A stretch of DNA of 64,000 nt. Source: Aristolochia californica. Taxonomy: Eukaryota > Streptophyta > Magnoliopsida > Piperales > Aristolochiaceae. Shown piece by piece: positions 36,801 to 49,391 of the stretch. A program made the position numbers and the translations under genes. How positions within the stretch are numbered: position 1 is the first letter of the stretch; each line of letters opens with the position of its first letter. The notes under the pieces were generated by a model that was not told where the DNA came from, did not search any database, and saw only the letters and a program-made list of their open reading frames with translations. The stretch covers positions 29,455,610-29,519,609 of the forward strand of contig JARWKL010000004.1 of the NCBI GenBank assembly GCA_029961685.1, written 5' to 3'.

Positions 36801-39800
36801 AGGAAAGTGAAAACCCAAGTTTTGATTGAAGAAAAAAGTATACATCTAAAATGGAAATTCACAATGCACAAATATAGAGACAGATAATTCTTAAAAGTGT
36901 TTGTATTTTAAGGGATTGTAAAATCTTTAAAGTTTTTATATATCAGATTTTACAATCGTCAGAAAAAGGGGGAGGACGAGTGATTTTTAAATGAGTGGTG
37001 ACTCCCAATCCATAAGTCATTCCTTAAAAAATTATAGTCCGTTACGCATGATAAATCACTTTACAATCATCAAAGATCTTTAGGTCAGCTTTTTGTAAAT
37101 GGGCAAAATAATGGCTTGTTTGACTCGGGTAAATATCCCACCGCACGTTCACCTAAGAATTTAATGTTATTCTCTTTAAAAAGTTTGGATCCTTGGGTCA
37201 TTTGCATCTTTAACATGTTTCAAGCTTGCATTTTCAATTTTTTAAAACAAGTGTAGAAAAATCTCTTTCTTATAAAATTCTAAGCTATTTGGGTTGAACT
37301 AGTGGAATTTCCCAAACTTTGGATAATAAAACTTTTGTTTTAATTTTTGGTGTGTGAATAAATTTTCTGTACTTAGATTTATTATTGCTTAAAATTCTTT
37401 CCATACATAAACTCTATAATTTTCATTTCCTTGTGATCTATTTGCCTTTTATCTCTTTTTTTGTTTACGAGATGAAGGGAAAGCGAAAACTCAAGTTTTG
37501 ATTTAAGGAAAAATTATACAACCAAAATGGAAATGCACAATGCACAAATTTAGAGAGTGATAATTCCAAAAAGCCTCTATAATTTTTAGGGATTGTACAC
37601 TCTTTTTAATTTTTGTATGCCAGGTTTTGCAATCGTCAGGAATAGGGGGAAGAGTGGGGTTTTAATTGAGGGTTGACTCCCCATCCATATGTCATTCCTT
37701 ACAAAAATATAGCCCGTTACGCATGTTAAATCACTTTACAATCATCAATGATCGTTAGGTCAGCTTTTTGTAAATCGGCAAAATAATGGCTTGTTTGACT
37801 CCAATAAATATCCCAATGCACGTTCAATTGAGAATTTAATGTTATTCTCTTTAAAATGTTTGGATCTATAGGTCATTTGCATCTGTTACATCTTTCAAGC
37901 TTGCATAGCCATTTTTTAAACATGTGTAGAAAAATAACTTTTGTTACAAAATTCCATGCTATTAGGGTTGAACTAGTGGAATTTCCCAAACTTGGATAAA
38001 AAAACTTTTGTGCTCAGTTGTGGTGTGTGGATAAATTTTATTTACTTACATTTATTAATGCTTTTAAATTCTTTCCATACATAAACTCTAAAATTTTCAT
38101 TTTGTTGTGATCTATTTGCCTTTTATCTCTTTTTTTCTTTACGAGATGAAGGGAAAGTGAAAACTCAAGTTTTGATTTAAAAAAAAAGTATACTTCTAAA
38201 ATGGAAATGCACAATCCACAATTTTAGAGAGAGAAATTCCAAAAAAGTGTTTGAAATTTTTAGGGATTGTAAACTCCTTTTAGTTTTTATATATCAGGTT
38301 TTGCAATCAACGGGCAAAGGGGGAGCCAGGGGATTTTTAACTGAGTGTTGACTCCCATTCCGTAGATCATTCCTTAAACAAAAAATAGCCCATTATGAAT
38401 GATAAATCAGTTTACAATCATCTATGATCGATAGGTCAAATTTTTGAAAATAGACAAAATAATGGCTTGTTTGACTCGGGTAAATATCCCACCACTCGCG
38501 AATTGATTTGTATTCTCTTTATAAGGTTTGTATCCATAGGTCATTTGCATCTTTAACATTTTTCAAGCATGCATATCCATTTTTTATAACATGTGTAGAA
38601 AAATCTCTTTCTTATAATATTTCAAGCTATTTCGGTTTAACTAGTGGAATTTCCCAAACTTGGAAAACAAAAAATTTGTGTTCATTTTTGGTGTGTGAGT
38701 AAATTGTATTTACTTCCATTTCTTATAGCTTTTAAATTATTTCCATAAATAAACTAAAAAATTTTCATTTTGTTGTGAACTATTTGCCTTTTATCTTTTT
38801 TTTTTTGTTTCGAGATGAAGGGAAAGTGAAAACTAAAGTTTTGATTTAAGAAAAAAGTATACATCTAAAATGAAAATGCACAATGTACAAAAGTAGAGAG
38901 AGATAATTCCAAATAGATTCTATAATTTTTCTGGATTTTAAACTATTTTTAGTTTTTATATATCAGGTTCTGCAATCGTCGGGAAAAGGGGGATGCAGGG
39001 GATTTTTAACTGAGGGTTGACTCCCAATCCATAAGTCATTGCTTACAAAAATATAGTCCATTACGCATGATAAATCAATTTACAATCATCTATGATCATT
39101 AGGTCAACATTTTGTTAATGGGCAAAATAATGGCTTGTTTGACACGGGTAAATATCCTATCGCACATTCACTTGAGAATTTAATGTTATTCTCTTTACAA
39201 GGTTTGGATCCATAGGTCATTTTCATTTGTAACATGTTTCAAGAATGCACATCCATTTTTAAAAGATGTGTAGAAAAATCTCTTTTTTATATAATACTAT
39301 TAGGGTTGAACTAGTGGAATTTCCCAAACTTTTGTGTTCCTTTGTGGTGTGTGAACAAATTTTCTTTACTTTCATTTTTTTATTGCTTTAAATTCTTTCC
39401 ATACATAAACTCTAAAATATTCATTTTTTTGTGATCTATTTGCCTTTTGTCTCTTTCTTTGTTTACGAGATGGAGGGAAACTGAAAAACTAAAGTTTGAT
39501 TTAAGAAAAAAGTATACATCTAAAATGGAAATGCACAATGCACTATGTAGAGCGAGATAATTCCAAAAAGTGTCTGAAATTTTTAGGGATTGTAAACTCT
39601 TTTTTTTTTATATATATCTGGTTTTGCAATCGTCAGGAAATAGGGGAGATGGGGGATTTTTAACTGAGTGTTGACTTCCAATCCGTAAGTCAATCCTTAA
39701 AAAAATATAACCCATTACGCATGATAAATCACTTTACAATCATCTCGAATTGTTAGGTCAACCTTTTGTAAATGGGCAAAATAATGGCTTTTTTGACTCA

Positions 39801-41504
39801 GATAAATATTCCACTGTAGGTTCACTTGAGAATTTAATGTTATTCTCTTTAAAATTTTTGGATCCATAGGTAATTTGCATCTTTAACAAGTTTCAAACAT
39901 GCATATCCATTTTTTAAAACATGCGTAGAAAAATCTCTTTCTTAAAAAATTCCAAGCTATTAGGGTTGAACGAGTGGAATTTCCCAAACTTGGATAACAA
40001 AACTTTTGTGTTCATTTGAGGTGTGTGAATAAATTTATTTTACTTACATTTGGTATTGCTTTTAAAATCTATCCATACATAAACTCTAAAATTTTCATAT
40101 TGTTGTGATCTATTTGGCTTTTCACTTTTTTTTTTACTAGATGAAGGGAAAATGAAAACCCAAGTTTTGATTTAAGAAAAAAGTATACATCTAAAATGGA
40201 AATGCACAATGCACAAATGTAGAGAGAGATAATTATAAAAAGTATCTGTAATTTTTAGGGATTTTAAACTCTTTTTCGTTTTTATATATCAGGTTTGGCA
40301 ATCGACAGGAAAAGGGGGACGCGGGGGATTTTTAATTGAGTATTGACTCCCAATCTAAAAGTCATTCCTTACAAAAATACAGCCCGTTACGCATGATAAA
40401 TCACTTTACAATCATCTACGATTGTTAGGACAACATTTTGTCAATAGGCAAAATAATGGCCTGTTTGACTCGGGTAAATATTCCACCTCACGTTCACTTG
40501 AGAATTTAATGTTATTCTCTTTAAAAGGCTTGGATCCATTGGTCATTTGCATCTGTAACATGTTTCAAGCATGCATATCCATTTTTTAAAACATGTACGG
40601 AAAAATTTCTTTTTTATGAAATTTCAAGCTATTAGGGTCCAACTAGTGGAATTTCCCAAACTTGGATAACAAAACTTTTGTGTTTGTTTGTGGTGTGTGA
40701 ATAAATTTTCTTTACTTACATTTGTTATTGCTTTAAATTCTTTCCATACATAAACTCTTAAATTTTTATTTTGTTGTGATCCATTTGCATTATATCGCTT
40801 TTATTGTTTACGAGATGAAGGGAAAGTGAAAACTCAAGTTTTGATTTAAGATAAAAGAATACATAAAAAATGGAAATGAATAATGCACAAATGTAGAGAG
40901 AGATAATTCAAAAAAGTGTTAGTAATATTTAGGGATTGTAAATTCTTTTTTGTTTTATATATCAGGTTTTGCAATCGACGGGAAAATGGGGAGGCAGGGG
41001 ATTTTTAACCAAGTGTTGACACCCATTCCATAAGTCATTCATTACAAAAATATGGCCCGTTACGTACGATAAATCGCTTTACAATCATCTATGATCGTTA
41101 GGTCAGCTTTTTGTAAATGGCCAAAATCATGGCTTGTTTAACTCGGGTAAATATACCACCGCACGTTCTCTTGAGAATTTAATGTTATTCTCTTTAAAAG
41201 GTTTGGATCCATAGGTCATTTGCATCTTTAAAATGTTTCAAGCATGCATATCGATTTTTTAAAACATCGGTAGAAAAATCACTTTCTTATAAAATTCAAA
41301 GCAATAAGGGTTAAACTAGTGGAATTTTTCAAACTTGGATAACTAAAATTTGGTGTTCATTTGTGGTATGTGACTAAATTTTCATTACTTACATTTTTTA
41401 GTGCATTTAAATTATTTCCACACATAAACTCTAAAATTTTCATATTGTTGTGATCTATTTGCCATTTATCTCTTTTTTTGTTTACGAGATGAAGGGAAAG
41501 TCAA

Positions 41505-42825
41505 AACTCAAGTTTTGATTTAAGAAAAAAGTATACATCTAAAATGGAAATGCACAATGCACAAAGGTAGAGAGAGATAATTCCAAAAAGTGTCTGTAAT
41601 TTTTAGGGATAGTAAACTCTATTTAGTTTTTATATATCAGGTTTTGCAATCGACGTGAAAAGGGGGAGGCGGGGGATTTTTAACTAAGTGTTGACTCCCA
41701 ATCTATAAGTCATTCCTAAAAAAAATATAGCTCATTACGCATAATAAATCACTTTACAAACATCTATGATCGTTAGGTCAACATTTTGTAAATGGGCAAA
41801 ATAATGGCCTGTTTGACTCGAGTAAATATCCCACCTGACGTTCACTTGAGAATTTAATGTTATTCTCTTTAAAAGTTTGGATCCATTGGTCATTTGCATC
41901 TGTAACATGTTTGAAGCTTGCATATCCATTTTTTAAAGCATGTGTGGAAACTTTTCTTTCTTATAAAATTACAAGCTTTTGAGGGTTGAACTAGTAGAAT
42001 TTCCCAAACTTGGATAACAAAACTTTTGTGTTCATTTGTGGTGTGTGAATAAATTTTATTTACTTAAATTTGTTTTTGCTTTTAAATTCTTTCCATACAT
42101 AAACTCTAAAATTATCATTTTTTAGTTATCTATTTGCCTTTTATCTCTTTTATTTGTTTATGAGATGAAGGGAAAGTATACTTCTCAAATGGAAATGCAC
42201 AATGCACACATGTAGAGAGAGATAATTCCAAAAAGTATCTGAAATTTTTAGGGATTGTAAACTCTCTTTAGTTTTTACATATCAGGTTTTGCAATCGTAA
42301 GGAAAAGGGGGAGTCGGGGGATTTCTAACTGAGTGTTGACTTCCAATCCGTAAGTCATTCAACACAAAAATATAGCTCGTTATGCATGATAAATCACTTT
42401 ACAATCATCTCTAATCGTTACGTCAGCTTTTTGAAAATGGCAAAATAATGGCTTGTTTGACTTGGGTAAATATCCCACCGCATGTTCACTCAAGAATTTA
42501 ATGTTATTCTCTTTAAAAGGTTTGGATCCATAGGACATTTGCATCTTTAACATGTTTAAAGCATGCATATCCATTTTTTAAAACTTGTGTAGAGAAATCT
42601 CTTTCTTATGAAATTCCAAGCTATTAGGGTTGAACTTATGGAATTTCCCAAACTTGGATAACAAAACTTTTGAGTTCATTTGTGGTGTCTCAATAAATTT
42701 TCTTTACTTACGTTTGTTATTTCTTTTATATTCTTTCCATACATAAACTCTAAAATGTTCATTTTGTTGTGATCTATTTTTGCCTTTTATCTCTTTTTTT
42801 GTCTACGAGATGAAGGGAAAGTAAA
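41505..42825 (+). repeat. Two monomers with a 29-bp deletion at an AAAGT repeat
   Basis: At 42173-42177, GATGAAGGGAAAGT is joined directly to ATACTTCTCAAATGG. The missing 29 bp normally lies between GGGAAAGTG and AAAAAAGTATAC. AAAGT is present at both parental ends and once at the junction, so this is another 5-bp microhomology event. Confidence 0.8.
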
Positions 42826-43438
42826 AACTCAAGTTTTGATTTAACAAAAAAAGTATACATCTAAAATAGAAATGCACAATGCACAAATGTAGAGAGAGAC
42901 AATTCCTAAAAGTGTCTGTAATTTTTATGTGTTGTAAAATATTTAACTGAGTGTTGACTCCCAATCCATAAGTCATTCCTTAAAAAATAAAGTCCGTTAC
43001 ACATGATAAATTATTTTACAATCATCTATGATCGTTAGTTCAGCTTTTTGTAAATGGGCAAAATAATGGCTTGTTTGACTCGGGTAAATATTCCATCGCT
43101 CGTTCACTTGAGAATTTAATGTTATTCTCTTTAAACAGTTTTGATCCATATGTCATTTGCATCTTTAACATGTCTCAAGCCTCCATATCCATTTTTTAAA
43201 ACATGTGTAGAAAAATCTCTTTATTAAATTCCAAGCTATAAGGGTTTAACTTATGGAATTTCCCAAACTTGGATAACAAAACTTTTGTGTTCATATGTGG
43301 TGTGTGAGTAAACTTGTCCTTACTTAAATTTTTTATTTCTTTAAATTCTTGACATACATGAACTGTAAAATTTTCTTTTTGTTGTGATAAATTTGACTTT
43401 TATCTCTTTTTTTGTTTACGAGATGAAGGGAAAGTGAA
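42826..43438 (+). repeat. Deleted satellite monomer (613 bp)
   Basis: About 60 bp is lost near 42940. TGTAAAATATTTAACTGAG passes over the TTTTTAGTTTTTATATATC segment and the whole G-rich block. It is one of the few copies without the G-rich island. Confidence 0.75.
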
Positions 43439-44797
43439 AACTCAAGTTTTGATTTAAGAAAAAAGTATACATGTAATATGGAAATGCAATATGCACAAAT
43501 GTAGAGAAAGATAATTCTAAAAAGTGTCTGTTATTTTTTGGGATTGTAAAGTTTTTTTATATTTATAAATATGTATTTGCAATCGTCAGGAAAAGGGGTA
43601 GGTGGGGGATTTTTAACTGAGTGTTGACTCCCAATCCAATAGTCATTCCTTACAAAAATATTGCTCATTATGAACAATAAATCACTTTACAATCATCTAT
43701 GAACGTTAGGTCAGCTTTTTGTAAATGGGCAAAATTTTGGCATGTTTGACTCGTGTAAATATCTCACCACTCATTCACTTCAGAATGTAATGTTATTCTC
43801 GTTAAAAGGTTTCAATCCATAGGTCATTTGCATCTTTAACATGTGTCAAGCATGCAAATCTATTTTTAAAAACATGTGTAGAAAAATCTCCTTGTTATAA
43901 AATTTCAAGCTATTAGGGTTGAACTATTGTAATTTCCTAAACAAGGAAAACAAAACTTTTGTATTTATTTGTGGTGTGTAAATAAATTTTCTTTACTTGC
44001 ATTTGATATTGGATTATATTCCTTCCACACATAAACTCTAAAATTTTCATATTGTTGTGATCTATTTGCCTTTTATCTTTTTTTTTTTTTTGTTTATGAG
44101 ATGAAGGGAAAGTGAAAACTCAAGTTTTGATTTAAGAAAAAAGTATACATCTAAAATGGAAATGCACAATGCACAAATGTAGAGAGAGATAATTCGGAAA
44201 AGAGTCTGTAATTTTTAGGGATTGTAAACTCCTTTTAGTTTTTATATATTCGGTTTTGCAAATGTCGAAAAAAAGGGGGAGGCGGGGGATTTTTAACTGA
44301 GTGTTGACTCCCAATCCATAAGTCATCCCTTTCAAAAATATAGCCCGTTACGCATGATAAATCACTTTACAATCATCTATGATTGTTTGGTCAGCTTTTT
44401 GAAAATGGGCCAAATAATAGCTTGTTTGACTCAGGTAAATATCCACCCGCACGTTCACATGAGAATTTAATGTTATTCACTTTAAAATGTTTGGAACCAT
44501 AGGTCATTTTCATCTTTAACATGTTTCAAGCATGCATATCCTTTTTTTAAAACATGTGTAGAAAAATCTATTTCTTATAGAATTCCAAGCTATTAGGGTA
44601 GAACTAATGGAATTTCCCAAACTTTGATAACAAATATTTTTGTGTTCATTTGTGGTGTGTGAATAAATTTTCTTTACTTACACTTGTTGTAGCTTTAAGA
44701 ATTGTTTCCATACTTAAACTCTAAAATTTTTATTTCGTTGTGATCTTTTTGTTGTCTTTGATCTCTTTTTTCGTTTACGAGGTGAAGAGAAAGTGAA

Positions 44798-46038
44798 AAG
44801 TCAAGTTTTGATTTAAGAAAAAAGTGTACTTCTAAAATGGAAATGCACAATGAACAAATGTAGGGAGAGATAATTCGAAAAAAAATTTGAATTTTTTTTG
44901 CGAATGTAAATTCTTTTCTGTTTTTATATATCAGGTTTTGAAATCGTCGGGAAAAGGGGGAGCCACGGGATTTTTAACTGAGTGTTGACACCCAATCCGT
45001 AGGACATTCCTTACAAAAATATAGCCCATTACACATGATAAATCACTTTACAATCATCTATGATCGTTAGGTCAACTTTTTGAAAATGGGCAAAATAATG
45101 GCTTGTTGGACTCTGGTAAATATCCCACCGCACGTTCACTCTAGAATTTAGTGTTATTCTCTTTAAAAGGTTTGTATCCATATGTCATTTGAATCTTTAA
45201 CATGTTTCAACCATGCATATCCATTTTTTAAAACATGAGTAGAAAAATCTATTTCTTATAAAATTCCAAGCAATTAGGGTTGAACTAGTGGAATTTCCCA
45301 AACTTGGATATTAAAACTTTTGTGTTCATTTGGGGTGTGTGAGTAAATTTTCTTTACATACATTTTTTATTACTTTTAAATTCTTTAGATACATAAACTC
45401 TAAAATTTTCATTTTGTTATGATCAATGCACAGATGTTGAGAGAGATAATTACAAAAGTGTCTGAAATTTTTAGGGATTGTAAACTCTTTTTAGTTTTAT
45501 ATATCTGGTTTTGCAATCGTCGGGGAAAAAGGGGAGGCGGGGGATTTTTAACCGAGGGTTGACTCCCAATCTGTAAGTCATTCCTTACAAAAATATAGCA
45601 TGTTATGCATGATAAATCACTTTACAATCATCTCTGATTGGTAGGTCAACTTTTTGTAAATGGGAAAAAATAATGGCTTGTTTGACACAGGTAAGTATTC
45701 ATCCACTTGAGAAATTAATTTTATTCTGTTTAAAAAGTTTGGATCCATAGGTCATTTGCATCTTTAACATGTTTCAAGCATGCATATCCATTTTTTAAAA
45801 CATGTGTTCAAAAATCTCTTTCTTATAAAATTCCAAGCAATAAGGGATAAGCTAGTGGAATTTCCCAAACTTGGATAACTAAACTTTGGGCATTTATGGT
45901 GTGTGAATAAATTTTCATTACTTACATTTCTTTTTACTTTTAAATTATTTCCACACATAAACTCTAAAATTTTAATATTGTTGCGATCTATTTGCCTTTT
46001 ATTTCCTTTTTTGTTTACGAGATGAAGGGAAAGTGAAA
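44798..46038 (+). repeat. Two monomers sharing a deletion of about 107 bp
   Basis: Near 45424 the TTTTGTTATGATC segment is joined to AATGCACAGATG. The T-rich tract, the GAAGGGAAAG segment and the monomer landmark are lost. The combined length is 1241 bp instead of about 1350. Confidence 0.75.
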
Positions 46039-47373
46039 ACTGAAGTTTTGATTTAAGAAAACAGTATACATCTAAAATGGAAATGCACAATGCACAAATG
46101 TAGAGAGATAATTCCAAAAAGTGTCTGTAACTTTTAGGGATTGAAAACTCTTTTTAGTTATTATATATAAGGTTTTGCAACATTCCAGAAAAGGGAGAGG
46201 CGAGGGATTTTAAACTGAGTGTTGACTCCCAATCCTTAAATCATTCCTTACAAAAATATAGGGCATTACACATGATAAATCACTTTACAATCATATATGA
46301 CCGATTGGTTAGCTTTTTGTAAAAGGGAAAAATAATGGCTTGTTTGACTCGGGTAAATATCCCACCGCACATTCACTCGAGAATTTAATGTTATTCTCTT
46401 TAAAAGGTTTTGATCCCTAGGTCATTTGCATCTTTAACATGTTTCAAGCATTCATATCCATTTTTTAAAAAATGTATAGAAAAATCTCTTTCTTATAAAA
46501 TTCCAAGCTATTAGGGTTGAACTAGTGGAATTTCCAAAACTTTTGTGTTCATTTGTGGTTTGTGAGTAAATTTTTCTTACTTACATTTCTTATTTATTTT
46601 AAATTCCTTCCATACATAAACTCTAAAAATTTAATTTTGTTCTGATCTATTTGACTTTTATGTCTTTTTTTGTTTACAAGATGAACGGAAAGTGAAAACT
46701 AAAGTTTTCATTTAAGAAAATAGTATACATCTAAAATGGAAATGGACAATGCACAAATGAAGAGAGAGATAATTCCAACTAGAGATTGGAAATTTTTAGA
46801 GATTGTAAACTCTTTTTAGTTATTATATATTTAGGTTTTGCATTCATCGGGAAAAGGGGTAGATGGGGGATTTTTAACTAAGTGTTGACTCCCAATCCTT
46901 AAGTCATTCCTTACAAAATTATAGCCCGTTACGCTTGATAAATCACTTTACAATCATCTATGATCGTTATGTCAACTTTTTGTAAAAGGGCAAAATAATG
47001 GCTTGTTTGACTCGGGTAAATATCCCACCGCACGATCACTTGAGATTTTATTGTTATTCTCTTTAAAAGGTTTGGATCCATAGGTCATTTGCATCTGTAA
47101 CATGTTTCATGCATGTATATCCATTTTTTAAAACATGTGTAGAAAAATCTCTTTCTTTATAAATTTCCAAGCTATTAGGTTTGAACTTGTGGAATTTCCA
47201 AAACTTGGATAACAAAACTTTTGTGTTCATTTTTGGTGTGTGAATAAATTTTCTTTACTTACATTTGTTATTGCTTTATATATTTTCCATAAATAAACTC
47301 TTAAATTTTCATTTTGTTGGGATCTATTTGCCTTTTATCTCTTTTTTTGTTTACGAGATGAAGGGATAGTCAA

Positions 47374-49391
47374 AACTCAAGTTTGGACTTAAGAGAAAAG
47401 AATTCATAAAAAATGGAAATGCACATTGGAAAAATCTAGATAGAGATAATCTGAAAAGTGTCTGTAATTTTTAAGGATTGTAAACTCTTTTCTGTTTTTA
47501 TATATCAGGTTTTGAAATTGTCGGAAAAAGAGAGAGGCGGATGATTTTTACCTGACTGTTGACTCCCAATCCGTAAGTCATTCCTTAAAAAAATATAGCC
47601 CGTTACGCATGATAAATCACTTTACAATCATCTATGATCGTTAGGTTTGTTTTTTTGTAAATGGGCAAAATAATGGCTTGCTTTACTCGGGTAAATATCC
47701 CACCGCACGTTCACTTGAGATTTTAATGCTATTCTCATTAAAGGGTTCTGATCCATAGGTCATTTGGATCTGTAACATGTTTCAAGCATGTATATCCATT
47801 TTTTAAAAAATCTATAGAAAAATCTCTTTCTTTATAAAATTCCAAGCTTTTAGGGTTGAACTAGTGGAATTTCCCAAACTTGGAAAACAAAACTTTTGTG
47901 TTTATTTGTGGTGTGTGAATAAATTTTCTTTACTTACATTTGTTATTGCTTTAAAATTTTTCCATACAAAAACTCTTAAATTTTGATTTTGTTGTGATCT
48001 ATATGCCTTTTATCTCTTTTTTTGTTTACAAGATGAAGGGAAAGTGAAAACTCAAGTTTGGATTTAAGATAAAAGATTTCATCTAAAATGGAAATGCACA
48101 ATGCACAAATGTAGAGAGAGATTATTCCAAAAAGTGTCTGTAATTTTTAGGGATTGTAAACTCTTTTCAGTTTTTATATATCAGGTTTTACAATTGTTGG
48201 GAAATGGGAGAGGAGGTGGATTTTTAACTGAGTGTTGACTTCCAATCCATAAGTCATTCGTTACAAAACTATAGCCCATTACACATGATAAATCACTTTA
48301 CAATCATCTATGATCGTTAGGTTCGCTTTTTGTAAATGGGAAAATCTTGTTTGTCTCAGGTAAATATCCTACCACACGTTCACTTGAGAATTTAATGTTA
48401 TTCTCTTTAAAAGGTTTAGATCCATAGGTAATTTGCATCAGTAACATGTTTCAAGCATGCATATCCATTTTTTAAAACATGTGTAGACAAATCTCTTTCT
48501 TATAAAATTCCATGCTATTAGGGTTGAACTAGTGGAATTTCCCAAACTTGGATAACAAAACTTTTGCGTTCATTTGTGGTGTGTGAACAAATTTTCTTCA
48601 CTTAAATTTTTTATTGCCTTAATTTCTTTCCATACATAAACTCTAAAATTTTCATTTTTGTTGTGATCTATTTGCCTTCTATATCTTTTTTTGTATACAA
48701 GATGAACGGAAAGTGAAAACTCTAGTTTTGAATTAAGAAAAAAGTATACATCTAAAATGGAAATGCACAACGCACAAATGTAGAGAGAGACAATTCCAAA
48801 AAGTGTCTGTAATTTTTTGGGATTGTAAACTCTTTTTAGTTTTTATATATCAAGTTTTGCAATCGTCGGGAAAAGAGAGAGGTGGAGGATTTTTAACTGA
48901 GTGTTGATTCCGAATCCATAAGTAAGTCCTTACAAAAATATAGCCCGTTACGCATGATAAATCACTTTACAATCATCTATGATCATTAGGTCAGTTGTTT
49001 GTAAATGGGTAAAATAATGGCTTGTTTTACTAGGGTAAATATCCCACCGCACGTACACATGACATTTTAATGTTATTCTCTTTAAAAGGTTTGGATCCAT
49101 AGGTCATTCGCATCTTTAACATGTTTCAAGCATGCATATCCATTTTTTAAAACATGTGTAGAAAAATCTCTTTCTTATAAAATTCCATGCAATTAGGGTT
49201 GAACTAGTGGAATTTCCCAAACTTGGATAACAAAACTTTTGTGTTCATTTGTGGTTTGACTATAAATTTTCTTTACTTAAATTTTTATTGATTTTAAATT
49301 CTTTCCATACAAAAACTCTAAAATTTTCATATTGTTATGATCTATTTGCCTTTTATATCTGTTTTTGATTACGAGATGAAGCGAAAGTCAA
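47374..49391 (+). repeat. Higher-order repeat, eight-monomer offset, copy 1
   Basis: Three monomers here resemble 52753-54766 at an offset of about 5.38 kb (eight monomers). Shared variants include CAAGTTTGGA with AAAAGAATTCAT, AATTGTCGGAAAAAGAGAG, CTCTTTCTTTATAAAATT, CATAGGTAATTTGCAT, ATTTGCCTTCTATATC, CCATTCGCATCT-like forms and AAAAGAGAGAGG in place of the usual G-rich block. The relation is looser than the five-monomer pair near 28-34 kb. Confidence 0.65.
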
